A DNA stretch of 64,000 nucleotides from Lacinutrix sp. (GCF_029238095.1 NZ_JAQWGS010000015.1:1-64000), one strand, 5' to 3'; positions 50,353 to 61,030 are shown, counted from the stretch's first letter. A program made the numbers and translations. Notes: generated by a model not told the origin, from the letters alone.

Positions 50353-51234
50353 TTATTGATTATACCCAAAACGTTTTAATTGTCGTTGATTACTTCTCCA
50401 GTTTTTATTGACTTTTACATAAAGTTCTAGGTGAATTTGCTTTCCAAAGAATTTTTCTAAATCTTTTCTAGCTTCTACACCAACACGCTTTAAAGCACTT
50501 CCTTTATGCCCAATAATGATCCCTTTTTGCGTTTCGCGCTCGACCATAATAACTGATCTTACTCGTATTATTGTTTCTTCTTCAAAAAACTCTTCAGTAT
50601 CAATCTCTACAGCGTAAGGAATTTCCTTTTTGTAGTGTATTAATATTTTTTCTCTAATAGTTTCGTTTATAAAAAAACGCTCTGGTTTATCTGTTAATTG
50701 ATCCTTTGGATAGTATGGTGGAGATTCTGGAAGTAATTCTATAATTTTATCAAAAACTTCTTTAACATTAAAACCTTCTAAAGCCGAAATAGCAATAATC
50801 TCTGCATTTGGTACTTTTTCTGCCCATAATTGCACTTGTTCTTCTAATTGCGCCTGATTGGATTTATCTATTTTATTTAATAGTAATAAAACAGGAATTT
50901 TTGCACTAGTGATTTTCTTAAAGAATGCTTCGTCTTTAAGTTCTTTCTCTCCAATTTCTACCATGTAAATTAGTAAATCTGCATCATCGAATGCCGATTT
51001 TACAAAATCCATCATAGAGGCTTGTAGCTCATAAGCTGGTTTAATAATTCCAGGCGTATCACTTAAAACAACTTGAAAATTTTCACCATTTACTATACCT
51101 AATATTCGATGCCTTGTAGTTTGTGCTTTTGAGGTAATAATGGATAGTTTTTCTCCAACAAAAGCATTCATTAATGTAGATTTACCAACGTTTGGATTAC
51201 CTATAATATTTACAAAACCTGCTTTATGACTCAT
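50353..51234 (-). CDS. era: GTPase Era
   Basis: GFVNIIGNPNVGKSTLMNAFVGEKLSIITSKAQTTRHRI; C-terminal KH domain. Confidence 0.96.
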   Translation of the reverse strand: MSHKAGFVNIIGNPNVGKSTLMNAFVGEKLSIITSKAQTTRHRILGIVNGENFQVVLSDTPGIIKPAYELQASMMDFVKSAFDDADLLIYMVEIGEKELKDEAFFKKITSAKIPVLLLLNKIDKSNQAQLEEQVQLWAEKVPNAEIIAISALEGFNVKEVFDKIIELLPESPPYYPKDQLTDKPERFFINETIREKILIHYKKEIPYAVEIDTEEFFEEETIIRVRSVIMVERETQKGIIIGHKGSALKRVGVEARKDLEKFFGKQIHLELYVKVNKNWRSNQRQLKRFGYNQ

Positions 51235-51261
51235 TCTATTATTATTTTAATGACTACAAAG

Positions 51262-51720
51262 TTACAACCTTGGTTTATTTATTCCTCTATCATACATTAT
51301 AATACTTCCTGCGACCGAAACATTTAAGCTTAATTGAGACTTAAATTTCACTAAATAATGACTTTTCTCAATCGCTTGCTTAGACAAACCGTGATCCTCT
51401 GCTCCCAATAAATAAACACAACGTCTTGGATGATTGAAAGTTTCTAAATCTATGGCTTTATCTGTTAATTCTACACCTATGAGTCTTGCACCTTTTGGTA
51501 GGTGGTTATAGAATTCATCGAAGTTATCGTAATGAAAATAAGGCATTGCTTTAACAGCATTATGCGTGTCGCAGGCTTGTTTTGCATAACGGTTACCAAT
51601 AGTAAAAATAAAACTTGCACCTAAATTTTGAGCAGAACGCCAAAGAACACCAAGATTTTCTGGTGTTTTACCATTTTGGATGCCAATACCAAAATATTCG
51701 TTTTCGAAGTTGTCTATCAT
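51262..51720 (-). CDS. TrmH/SpoU family RNA methyltransferase
   Basis: NLGVLWRSAQNLGASFIFTIG, YLLGAEDHGLSKQAIE, SLNVSVAGSIIMYDR. Confidence 0.9.
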   Translation of the reverse strand: MIDNFENEYFGIGIQNGKTPENLGVLWRSAQNLGASFIFTIGNRYAKQACDTHNAVKAMPYFHYDNFDEFYNHLPKGARLIGVELTDKAIDLETFNHPRRCVYLLGAEDHGLSKQAIEKSHYLVKFKSQLSLNVSVAGSIIMYDRGINKPRL

Positions 51721-51849
51721 TCTGTAAAAATAAATATTTTATACTAAATGCGGAGATACTCTATTTTACACTAGCAACTTTATCTGCCTTAATATGTTTG
51801 TTATAAGTAAAAAAACACAGGAAAAACTCTAAAACCTTGATTTTAGTGC

Positions 51850-51882
51850 AAAAAAAAGCTCCACATTTATGTGAAGCTTTAC
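51850..51882 (-). terminator. Candidate terminator downstream of the minus-strand 52-60 kb block
   Basis: aaagcttcacataaatgtggagcttttttt on the minus strand. Confidence 0.5.
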
Positions 51883-52183
51883 TAGTAGAGCAGACAGAAA
51901 AAATATCGAACTCAATTACATATAGCTTAGCTCAATTTTCAAAACTACTAGGTAGTTAAATGTTGTATTTTGAATTTACATTATACTAAAAACCATTCTT
52001 TCTAATGATATCAAAAATACCCATTTTAATACCAATAATGAAAATTTGCTGAATTTAGAGGTGTCTTAATAAGGGGAAGTCTACAAACCCAGCTGATAGT
52101 TGGTAGTTGAGTTTTTAATACCCAAATAATCCAAAGATATAGTTCTATTTTTTATGTAATGCATATAATTAAAAATTGAATTT

Positions 52184-53380
52184 CTATTTTTTTATTATTT
52201 TTTTTGTTGTTGAAAATGTATTTGATTGAATTTTTATAAAATAAATACCAGTATCAAGATTAGAAACATTTAAAACATGGTCTTCAATTATTCTTTTGAA
52301 TATCTCTATTCCCATAATATTATAAATAGAAACAGAAATTGGAGTGCTTAGGTTTGTACTAAAATTGATATAACTTGAGTATATTGGGTTCGGATAAATT
52401 TTAATAAATTTATTTTCTTCAACCGAATCAACAGAAAGAATATTTGGTAAAAAAAACTGTAAAGCATCATTTGCCATAAGTTGAGCATTATGACCAATAC
52501 CTGTAACTTCATGCTTTTCCCAGTTAAATGGTAAACTTATATCAGTAGAAGTAGTTTGACTTGTGTTAAAAAAATACTGACCTCTTACATATCGATTTAA
52601 GCCTTGTTGTGCATCTAAAATATCATTATGTCTTAGAGCTGGAGAATTTGGATCTGTATCATTTGTTCCTAAATGTATGACTAACTCTTTACCAAAGAAT
52701 TGCTCCAAAGTAACATTTAGTGGTGTAGTTAAATTTTGAAAAAAAATAAACAAATCCTCATTTGTTGATCCAAATGGAAGTCCTGTACCATAAGGATAAT
52801 CAACACCTGATTCTGGCACAGTGTACCAGCCCGAATTTGAACATACGCCTATTCCCAACTTACTATCTGGCACAAAAAGTGCAAAACGATGCAAAAATTG
52901 AGCACCACCAGAATGACCCCAAGCACTATAGGTTTCTTGTACTCCAGAAATATCATTCTTAATATATTCAAAGAGAGGTTCTATGACAGAAAATGTCCAT
53001 TCATTGGGATCGTTAAACTCTAATTGTGTTGGGTTATCACCGTCCACAAAAACATTACCCATAAGGTAATTATCTCCCAGACCAGGATAATTAACATTAG
53101 TAAATTCAGGCGCAAAAACCATAAATCCATTTGAATTTGCCATACTTATCCAATAATCTCTGTAATTGGCTCCATCTCTATTGGCACCATGAAAGGACAT
53201 CAATATAGGCATAGTTGTGATATTACCAGATGGAATATGATAAAACACTTCAATAGGTGGCCTGTTTACAGGAGATTGAGGCGTAAAAATAAAAGAACCT
53301 GTTGTATTTGAATTTAAATTTTGAGTATAAATTAAACCCGAAAAAAGCAAAAAAGAAAATAAAAAAAGATGGTTTTTCAT
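52184..53380 (-). CDS. Secreted alpha/beta-hydrolase (esterase/depolymerase-like) with T9SS C-terminal sorting domain
   Basis: Signal peptide; PILMSFHGANRDGANYRDYW, SAWGHSGGAQFLHRF; C-terminal IKIYPNPIYSSYINFSTN...GIYFIKIQSNTFSTTKKIIKK. Confidence 0.85.
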   Translation of the reverse strand: MKNHLFLFSFLLFSGLIYTQNLNSNTTGSFIFTPQSPVNRPPIEVFYHIPSGNITTMPILMSFHGANRDGANYRDYWISMANSNGFMVFAPEFTNVNYPGLGDNYLMGNVFVDGDNPTQLEFNDPNEWTFSVIEPLFEYIKNDISGVQETYSAWGHSGGAQFLHRFALFVPDSKLGIGVCSNSGWYTVPESGVDYPYGTGLPFGSTNEDLFIFFQNLTTPLNVTLEQFFGKELVIHLGTNDTDPNSPALRHNDILDAQQGLNRYVRGQYFFNTSQTTSTDISLPFNWEKHEVTGIGHNAQLMANDALQFFLPNILSVDSVEENKFIKIYPNPIYSSYINFSTNLSTPISVSIYNIMGIEIFKRIIEDHVLNVSNLDTGIYFIKIQSNTFSTTKKIIKK

Positions 53381-53381
53381 T

Positions 53382-54605
53382 CTAGAAAACAATTTGAATT
53401 AAGAACTCACCAACAGTTTGATTTCCAACATTTTTAATATCTATACTGCTTATTGAGGCTTGCATTTTTAAATTATTGTTATCAAAATATTTGGTTAAAC
53501 CCAATGTAAAACCACTGTAATCTGTTAATAAAGAATTGAGGTTAGATTCAAATTCTGGTGTAGCACTTTCATATCTCAAATCAAAACCAAAACCCTTTTT
53601 AGTAACATAGCCTGCTTGGACATTGTAGCTATCACCTAATACTAAAAATTCACTTATTTGTTGAGGCGCTAAAATTTGTGTTGCAGCTTCATCTGTGTAA
53701 ACTAAATCTAAACCTTCTGCGCGTGCAATGGCATATTCTGCTAATAATGAAAAGCCTTTGTATTTTAACAATAAGTCAATGTAGGCTTGTGAGTAATCAG
53801 GAAGATTTTCACTTCCATTTGCACTAAATAAAAGGAAGTCTCCATGACCTTCTCCGTTAGCATTACTCGCTCCAAAATTTTTACTTGCAGCTGCTCCAAT
53901 AACAAGTTTCAAATTTTCTTCATGTGCTAAATCTGCACTAAATAAATCATTCCCATCTGTAAAGAAGCCTAAAGGATACAAATCTAAACGACCACCAACT
54001 TTTAAGCCACCTAAATCTGAATCTCGAGAATCATTGCCAAATGAATTACGTCCATCACCTGATGTTAATGCAAACATGGGTGCAAAACCAAATTTGTTGC
54101 CAACTTTAAATTTAGATTCTATAAATACACCAAATTCACGACCTGTATTACTTAACGTTTGACTCAATAAACTTCGGTTTGTAAATTGCAACCTATCTTC
54201 TCTGTACGTCATCTCACGATTATTTATAAATGTTTGTTTCTGTCCAAATGTTATGGTAATATCTTTTGTTAGATGATAGGCTAACCAAGCGTCTAACAAG
54301 GGTTGCGATTGACTATAATCCGTTTGAACTAAAAAGCTCACCTTTTCTTTAACTGCTTTTCCGCTTAATATTAGGAAGGCGTTTCTGGCATTAAATGTAT
54401 TTTCGCCATCCTTACCTGAAACTTTACTATAGCTATATGTTGGTGTTACAAAACCACCAAAATTAAACTGATAATTTCCTTCGTTAAAAGAAAAATTCAG
54501 TCCACTACCAAGGTCAAAGCTTGCTACATTTTTTTCTTTGCTTTCTTGTGCATTTATCAGTATTGATAAACTGAAAAATAGGATTAGTGATGCTATTTTT
54601 TTCAT
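53382..54605 (-). CDS. Phosphate-selective porin O/P-like outer-membrane protein
   Basis: Signal peptide; TPTYSYSKVSG..., DAWLAYHLTKDITITFGQKQTFINNRE, GGLKVGGRLDLYPLGFF. Confidence 0.82.
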   Translation of the reverse strand: MKKIASLILFFSLSILINAQESKEKNVASFDLGSGLNFSFNEGNYQFNFGGFVTPTYSYSKVSGKDGENTFNARNAFLILSGKAVKEKVSFLVQTDYSQSQPLLDAWLAYHLTKDITITFGQKQTFINNREMTYREDRLQFTNRSLLSQTLSNTGREFGVFIESKFKVGNKFGFAPMFALTSGDGRNSFGNDSRDSDLGGLKVGGRLDLYPLGFFTDGNDLFSADLAHEENLKLVIGAAASKNFGASNANGEGHGDFLLFSANGSENLPDYSQAYIDLLLKYKGFSLLAEYAIARAEGLDLVYTDEAATQILAPQQISEFLVLGDSYNVQAGYVTKKGFGFDLRYESATPEFESNLNSLLTDYSGFTLGLTKYFDNNNLKMQASISSIDIKNVGNQTVGEFLIQIVF

Positions 54606-54625
54606 ATCTGTATAAATTTGCTTCA

Positions 54626-56158
54626 TTAGTTTGTTATTCTATATATTGGTAAATATGCTTCTTTTTCTGTTTCAAGTACACCAAATGACACAAAGCTATT
54701 TGGCGCTTCGGGTTCTAAAACTTCAAGAATAATATTAGCTCTTCTTTGATTGATATTTATTTTATAAGTCCCTTTTGGGAATTGAATGTTTTTAGTTTCA
54801 ATTATTGTTTCTACTGTTTGAAGATTCATTTTTTCGTATTTCTTTGAATCTCTTTCGTATTCAGAAATCTTATAGGTTTCTACTTCAACTTCTTGGTCTT
54901 CGGTTAGTGTTTCAATGGTTACACCTAATGTTTTTAATTTTTCTATAATCTCTGTTTGATTTGCATCAACTAAGTAAGCTAATGGTCTTTCTCTTATTAA
55001 ATTTGCTTGCGATCTTAAACCATCTCTTATCGTAACATCTAATTCTATAATCTTATTAGTATCTAAATCTATAATTTCTAACGTCCCTTTTTCAATTGTT
55101 TTTTTACTTGTAACAACCACATCATTTTGCTGGTTTATGGCTTTATTTATTTCATTTTTCACCAAAGTTATGTTAGCACTTGCCGTTTCTAAATAGGATA
55201 CAGCTATTAAAAAAGTTGTATTAATTCTTCTTTTAAAAGATGTTCTTCCAATGCCAACACCTCTAATCTCAAACAAAGTCGAAATTGTGTTGGTTAGGGC
55301 ATAGTTTGTTGCACTTGAGCGTGCATTGGTTGACCCTTGATTAAAATGAATTTCGCCACCATATTTTCCAGTAGAAATATAGTCATGGTGTTTTAACTCA
55401 TTCTTGTCTAGTATTCGTCTGGCATTTTCAACAAATAATGTATCTGTTAATGTTCGAATATTTTCAGGTACATTCAAATTTCCACTATATAAAAACATGG
55501 CATCAAACAGTGACGTAATTCCGAAATCACTTAACTGAGTAAAATCTTTTCGATATGGTCTGTATTCATGAAAATCCAATCCTATTTCTGGATTAAAATC
55601 TGAAAATGCCTGCTTTAAAGACACACTTTCTGGTGCCATTAATTTGGTTTGGTCTCTATTTAAATCTAAACCGTTTGCAGCATATCTGTCTTGTTTTAAA
55701 TAGCCATCAATGTTTGCCATTGGCACAATAGCCAAATCGATATCATCTAATAAATAAGTGTATTTTGAATCATTTAAAAGCTTGTCTAACAGATATAACA
55801 TGCCTTCAGTACTTGCTGGCTCATTACCATGTAATCCACCTTGCATCCAAACTTTTATTTTCTCTTTAGTATTTTGTGTTGCCAATAGAACTAACGGAAT
55901 TTGATATCCTTTTTGACTTTTTCCAATAAAATTTAATTTAATATTTTCAGGATGTTGTTCTACTAAATTATTTAGGAACAACATCAAATCATCATAATCC
56001 GTAAATCCTTTGTTCTTTTGTAACGCTGGTGTTGTATTTTCCAAGGTTTCAATTTCTGGAAAAAACTTTTGTGTAATTTGTTTAGATTGCGGATTTAACT
56101 GCGCAAACGTATTTACTGAACAATAAAGAACGATTATTAAAATCACTATATATTTCAT
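54626..56158 (-). CDS. M14-family zinc carboxypeptidase, secreted
   Basis: Signal peptide; MQGGLHGNEPASTEGMLYLLDKLL (HxxE), NGLDLNRDQTKL, GLDFHEYRPY, LFEIRGVGIGRTSF. Confidence 0.88.
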   Translation of the reverse strand: MKYIVILIIVLYCSVNTFAQLNPQSKQITQKFFPEIETLENTTPALQKNKGFTDYDDLMLFLNNLVEQHPENIKLNFIGKSQKGYQIPLVLLATQNTKEKIKVWMQGGLHGNEPASTEGMLYLLDKLLNDSKYTYLLDDIDLAIVPMANIDGYLKQDRYAANGLDLNRDQTKLMAPESVSLKQAFSDFNPEIGLDFHEYRPYRKDFTQLSDFGITSLFDAMFLYSGNLNVPENIRTLTDTLFVENARRILDKNELKHHDYISTGKYGGEIHFNQGSTNARSSATNYALTNTISTLFEIRGVGIGRTSFKRRINTTFLIAVSYLETASANITLVKNEINKAINQQNDVVVTSKKTIEKGTLEIIDLDTNKIIELDVTIRDGLRSQANLIRERPLAYLVDANQTEIIEKLKTLGVTIETLTEDQEVEVETYKISEYERDSKKYEKMNLQTVETIIETKNIQFPKGTYKININQRRANIILEVLEPEAPNSFVSFGVLETEKEAYLPIYRITN

Positions 56159-56160
56159 CT

Positions 56161-57468
56161 TTAAAAAGCAAATGTTAGCATGATTCTGGCTAAATGTTCG
56201 TTTCCAGGAATTGTAATTCCCTCGTTATTGTTTATACCATCACTACCATCAATGTAAGTCCAATCGGCTTGAATTTTAGCTCCGTAACTCCGTGATAAAT
56301 ACTTACTGATTCCTATGGTATAATAATTAGGTCTATTATAAAACGTAGCATTATTTAGAAATGAATGGTCATCTGCTTTTAAGTGTGTGTAACGAGCATC
56401 GAGCGATATACCATTTTTAAATAAATAACCAGCTTGTATATTGCAGGCTTCTCCTAACATCATTCTCCCTTTTACATAATTCTCTACATCTTGTATACCA
56501 TTTACATCAAACGTTGTTGATGTAGAACCATCATTTCTAACACGTTGTGTTATATCACCTGGGACACTAGCTGTGGTTTTAACATATTCACCAAGTGCGG
56601 AAAATCCTTGATATTTAAAAAGAAAATCAACACCATATTTTGTGTAGTCTGGTAATGATTCTTCGTCATTATCATTTAAATAAAGAATAGTACCACTATC
56701 GCGACCACGTCTACTACTCATACCATTATTATGGCTAAAATTAGCTCCAACAACTAATTTTGGTGTGCGCTCTCTAACTATATCTGCCTGTCTAAATTGA
56801 CCAAAGTTTGTAAATAAACCAAATGGTAAATAATCTATTCTACCACCAATTTTTAGTCCGCCAAAATCTCTTTGAAGCACATTACCGCCATCTCCATTTG
56901 TTAAAACAAAATAAGGCTTTAGATAAGACCCTTTACCAGTTTTGAAACCTCCTTCTAAAAACAAACCAAACTCTCGTATACTTGCAAAAGCAGACGTTAC
57001 GCGACTTCGTTCAACTAATTGAAGTGTATTTGAAAGCATGAATAACTCACGGTTATCTGTAAATGTTGACCGCTGTCCAAATGTTGCTTTAATCCGATTA
57101 GTTATGTCATAAGAAACAAAAGCATCTAACAGGAAATTATTGGTAGAGGCATCTCCAGCTTCAGAAGTTCCACTTAAGTCAAATGCAAATCTGTATTTAA
57201 AACGCTCATTTTTTAAATTTCCATCAAAACGTAGCCTAATACGACGCATTCTAAAACGATTTTGAGTGCTGTTTTCATCAACATCTGTAAACGTTTTTGT
57301 CTCCATGTAAGGCTGTAAATAACCAGTTATTCTCATTGTATAACCATCATTGGTACTAAAATTTAGCCCTTCCCCAAATTTATAGGTATCTAATTTTACC
57401 TCTTGCGCTCTAACAGATATACCTAGGAAAACAAATACACAAAGACAAGTTATTTTAAAACCTTTCAT
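56161..57468 (-). CDS. Phosphate-selective porin O/P-like outer-membrane protein (second copy)
   Basis: Signal peptide; DAFVSYDITNRIKATFGQRSTFTDNRELFMLSNTLQ, GGLKIGGRIDYLPFGLFTN; paralogous to 53382-54605. Confidence 0.82.
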   Translation of the reverse strand: MKGFKITCLCVFVFLGISVRAQEVKLDTYKFGEGLNFSTNDGYTMRITGYLQPYMETKTFTDVDENSTQNRFRMRRIRLRFDGNLKNERFKYRFAFDLSGTSEAGDASTNNFLLDAFVSYDITNRIKATFGQRSTFTDNRELFMLSNTLQLVERSRVTSAFASIREFGLFLEGGFKTGKGSYLKPYFVLTNGDGGNVLQRDFGGLKIGGRIDYLPFGLFTNFGQFRQADIVRERTPKLVVGANFSHNNGMSSRRGRDSGTILYLNDNDEESLPDYTKYGVDFLFKYQGFSALGEYVKTTASVPGDITQRVRNDGSTSTTFDVNGIQDVENYVKGRMMLGEACNIQAGYLFKNGISLDARYTHLKADDHSFLNNATFYNRPNYYTIGISKYLSRSYGAKIQADWTYIDGSDGINNNEGITIPGNEHLARIMLTFAF

Positions 57469-57487
57469 ACTTTTATAATTAAAACTA

Positions 57488-58630
57488 TTATTCAAAATTT
57501 CCTTTAACAATTATGGTTCCATTATGCATCATTTGTTGTCCTTTAGCAAACACATCTGTTAGCTTTAAATTTTCTGTAAAACAGCACAAATCTGCATCAT
57601 AACCAACTTCTATTTTACCTTTATGTTTAAGTCCTAGATTTCGAGCTGGATTTGTAGTAATTAGTTTGAATGCCTCTGAAATTGAAACGCCACCATCTTT
57701 AATTAACAAAACCACTTCTTCAAGATTTTTATGAATTGGTGCTTTCCGAACTCCAATAGCATTTCCTGTATCATCAAACTTTGTTAGGCCTGCGTTTCCA
57801 TCTGTACTGAAAGTCATATTATCTATACTAACTCCGTTTTCTAGTGCGTATAAAACCGATTTATAGGGGTCTGTATATTTAGACGCCCCTGTTGTAATAT
57901 CAATGATACCGCCAAGTTTGGCAAATTCCATAGCCTGGTCAAAAAGTTCTTTGGTACGACCAACATGTGTTGGTGAAATATGTTCAATTGGAAATTTATA
58001 TTCGTTAACTAACTCGAAAAGCACATCCATTTTAGTGTCTAAATTTCCAAGATGTACGTGGAGTATTCCTTTTTTATTCCCTATAAAACCGCCAACTCTT
58101 ACATCACGTAATTTTCTAACTAACTCTAATGCAGTTGGGTACGATGATCGTATATCACTAATGGCTATTTTACAGCCTAAAATATTATCTATAAATATCA
58201 TATCGCTTTGAATGCTATCTGTAATGGTTACAGAATCTAATCCATAATAGCCACAAAACATATAAGCTGAAATGCCATCACTCTCTAAAGATTTTGCTTT
58301 TGCATAAAGCACTTTGATATTTCTTATAGTGCCATCAGTTCCCAATAAACCAACTACAGTTGTGGTACCGCATGCAATGAGTTCGCTTAAATTAATTTCA
58401 GGCGTCATAGATGAAAATCCATCTTTTCCGCCTGCACCAGTAATGTGAATATGTTGGTCTATTAAACCAGGTGTTACTATTTTACCTTCGGCATTAAAAA
58501 CTTCGGCTTCGTTTTTATAAACATCTAAATTATCAGCAATGGCCACAATTTTATTCCCAGCAATTAAAATATCTTTTTTACCTAAATATTTAGGGGTATA
58601 TAGTTCTGTATTTTGTATTAATTTAATCAT
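57488..58630 (-). CDS. iadA: Isoaspartyl dipeptidase (beta-aspartyl-peptidase)
   Basis: VTPGLIDQHIHITGAGGKDGFSSMTPEI, TTVVGLLGTDG, HVHLGNL, EHISPTHVGRT, FSTDGNAG: amidohydrolase fold with IadA-specific layout. Confidence 0.92.
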   Translation of the reverse strand: MIKLIQNTELYTPKYLGKKDILIAGNKIVAIADNLDVYKNEAEVFNAEGKIVTPGLIDQHIHITGAGGKDGFSSMTPEINLSELIACGTTTVVGLLGTDGTIRNIKVLYAKAKSLESDGISAYMFCGYYGLDSVTITDSIQSDMIFIDNILGCKIAISDIRSSYPTALELVRKLRDVRVGGFIGNKKGILHVHLGNLDTKMDVLFELVNEYKFPIEHISPTHVGRTKELFDQAMEFAKLGGIIDITTGASKYTDPYKSVLYALENGVSIDNMTFSTDGNAGLTKFDDTGNAIGVRKAPIHKNLEEVVLLIKDGGVSISEAFKLITTNPARNLGLKHKGKIEVGYDADLCCFTENLKLTDVFAKGQQMMHNGTIIVKGNFE

Positions 58631-58634
58631 ATAG

Positions 58635-59996
58635 TTATATAAAATGATATGTTAACATTACCACTAGTACGACTAAAAATGGAATGATGTTGCGCTTTAC
58701 GATTTCAATTGTTGATACTTTAGCAATTTCTGCAGTAGCAATGATAACACCTGCTATTGGTGATACTGTTCTACCCATAGATGCCGATAATTGCATTGGC
58801 AAAATAATGGAAGCACTTTCTACACCTAATTTGTTCGCTATTTTTGGCACTAATGGTCCAAAGGCAAAGAATGATGCATTACCACTTCCCATTAGCATTG
58901 ATGCTAGAAAAATCATAATAGTCATAACTATACCAATTCCTACTGCACCAAAACCAAGATTTTGAGTCAGATCTAATAGGCCATCGATAAACCCAAGACT
59001 TATTAAGCCTTTTGCAAAAATATCTGCAGTAATAATTAAGGTTACTACCGTTTTAAAAATGTTTCCCATGCCACTCCAAAATGTATTTAAAGAGTTGAAA
59101 ACTTCTTTTATTTTTTTGGTTCGGATGAATTCAAAAATCAATGCTACGAATAAGCTTATAAACATTGCTGTAGTTGTATCTAAAGAAATTGGCACACTAA
59201 AAATGTTGAAAATTTCTGAAAACACGATTAAAAGTATAATTGGTAATATTGGAATTAACGCATAAATTAATGGTGCTTTTAATTCTTTTTCTTCGGCTTT
59301 GTGTTGTTCTTTTTCAAAGCCATTTTTTTTGTCGTAGTAACTATTCACAAAATAATAGGTAATCATCATCACAATACTTAATGGCCAAACTAAAGGGATT
59401 TGATAGTTCAAAAAGTAAATTATTGAGTCTATACTTGTGATACTAGTTGCACTAGCAGTAATTGCAGATGCTGGACCAATACCAAAGGCTGTAGTTGCTG
59501 TAATTACTGAAACTGCCGACAACCTGCTAACTCCTAAATTTACCAAAATTGGAAACATTGATGCCATTAAAAGCAATCCTAAACCTGCTGCAGATGGTAT
59601 GGCCGTAAATAATAATTGACCTATTGGAATTACTAATGAAGCAGCTAAATAAGGTTTCTTTTTAAAGAATTTTAAAGGCTTCATTGCTACAAAAACCAAT
59701 GCATTCGAGGCACCTATTTTATCTATATAAGCTACAAAACCACCAATTGCCATAATCATTAACCCAACGCCAGCATTAGTTTTGCTAAAAGATTCTTTTA
59801 TATATCTAAATAAATCAAATCCATAAAAACCTGTTGGGTCTTTAAGTGTTGGTAAATTATAATTTAAAACTTGAGCCACAATGAGCATTAACAAACCAGA
59901 TACCAATAGTACTGCATGCGGATTGTACTTTTTTAATAAAAGTCTTCCAGCAACTACTATAACTAATAGTGATATTATGGCTCCTAAATAACTCAT
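58635..59996 (-). CDS. DcuC-family C4-dicarboxylate transporter
   Basis: ~12 hydrophobic segments; FGIGPASAITASATS, LASMLMGSGNASFFAFGPLVPKIA, LQLSASMGRTVSPIAGVI-like motif. Confidence 0.85.
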   Translation of the reverse strand: MSYLGAIISLLVIVVAGRLLLKKYNPHAVLLVSGLLMLIVAQVLNYNLPTLKDPTGFYGFDLFRYIKESFSKTNAGVGLMIMAIGGFVAYIDKIGASNALVFVAMKPLKFFKKKPYLAASLVIPIGQLLFTAIPSAAGLGLLLMASMFPILVNLGVSRLSAVSVITATTAFGIGPASAITASATSITSIDSIIYFLNYQIPLVWPLSIVMMITYYFVNSYYDKKNGFEKEQHKAEEKELKAPLIYALIPILPIILLIVFSEIFNIFSVPISLDTTTAMFISLFVALIFEFIRTKKIKEVFNSLNTFWSGMGNIFKTVVTLIITADIFAKGLISLGFIDGLLDLTQNLGFGAVGIGIVMTIMIFLASMLMGSGNASFFAFGPLVPKIANKLGVESASIILPMQLSASMGRTVSPIAGVIIATAEIAKVSTIEIVKRNIIPFLVVLVVMLTYHFI

Positions 59997-60005
59997 TAAC
60001 TGGTT

Positions 60006-61010
60006 TTAAAATGAAGTTCCATCTAATTTGGTTCCTGGTGAAAATAAATCACCATTAGCTTCTGGAATTCCTGCATGTTGTACAAAATCTCCTGTAAGGT
60101 CTGGATTTCTTGTATAAGATTCATCTGGATTTCCAGATAATGCAGAATTATCAAAAGTGAGCACTACATTTCCTGAAGTATCAGCAAGCGTCATCACATC
60201 ACCTGAATTGGTTATGTTTAATAACCCTTCAGAAGCTATTTGCACTAATGCGCCTCCAAAACTTCCTGTTGGTGTTCCTCCTCCAAAAAGAACTAAAACT
60301 CCATTTGGTGCTAATATTGTTCCTGATGGAAATGTATGTCTTAAACTAGAAGCATCAGACACAGTATAACCGCTTAAGTCTAATTCTGGACCAGAGTTGT
60401 AAAATTCTATAAATTCGTCTTCATTAGCATCACGAGTTCCATCTGCATTAGCATCACCTGCTAAGTCTCCAGCTGGATCGTAAAGCACTTCATTAATTAT
60501 AAACCCTAACCATGGGCAACCATTGTTATCTACTTCACCAGCTTCATTTGGACATAAATCGTTTGCATCTAATACACCATCACCATCACTATCAGAGTCA
60601 TCGTCTAAAACAGAAATTGTAATTTCTGTCTCTGAAAGCAGAATTACATTTTGCACATTTCCAACACTTACAATAAGTGTTTCTGCACCTTCAACTGTGT
60701 TATCTTGCAACCCTGTGAGGGTTACGCTTCCCAAAGTAGTACCAGCACTAATTGTAATTTCAGAAGCACTTACTGAATAATCACTTGATTGTGTTGCAGT
60801 ACCTGAGATTGAAAGTGGAATTACCAATTGTTGCGTTGCAGCAGAATTAAGAATTGCAGAAAGAGTAATTGTTCCACTAGCTTCACTAAGATTTGTATCG
60901 CTAGCAGATAATTCTAATGCTGGTAAGATATCTTCCGTATCGCAAGAAGCAAAACAAAATACTATACCAAAAACAAAAATTGCTTTTTTAAAGAAGTGAT
61001 AAGATTTCAT
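60006..61010 (-). CDS. Lipoprotein with Calx-beta-like, TSP3-like and lamin-tail domains
   Basis: Lipobox (VFCFASC); DDDSDSDGDGVLDANDLCPNEAGEVDNNGCP; IINEVLYDPAGD...EFIEFYNSGPELDLSGYTVSD. Confidence 0.82.
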   Translation of the reverse strand: MKSYHFFKKAIFVFGIVFCFASCDTEDILPALELSASDTNLSEASGTITLSAILNSAATQQLVIPLSISGTATQSSDYSVSASEITISAGTTLGSVTLTGLQDNTVEGAETLIVSVGNVQNVILLSETEITISVLDDDSDSDGDGVLDANDLCPNEAGEVDNNGCPWLGFIINEVLYDPAGDLAGDANADGTRDANEDEFIEFYNSGPELDLSGYTVSDASSLRHTFPSGTILAPNGVLVLFGGGTPTGSFGGALVQIASEGLLNITNSGDVMTLADTSGNVVLTFDNSALSGNPDESYTRNPDLTGDFVQHAGIPEANGDLFSPGTKLDGTSF

Positions 61011-61030
61011 GTATGAGAAGTATTAAGATT

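Noticed and set aside
51720-52180. Possible RNA gene in the 460-bp gap upstream of the TrmH-like gene
   Set aside because: No tRNA cloverleaf or conserved ncRNA core visible; only a terminator-like hairpin is supportable
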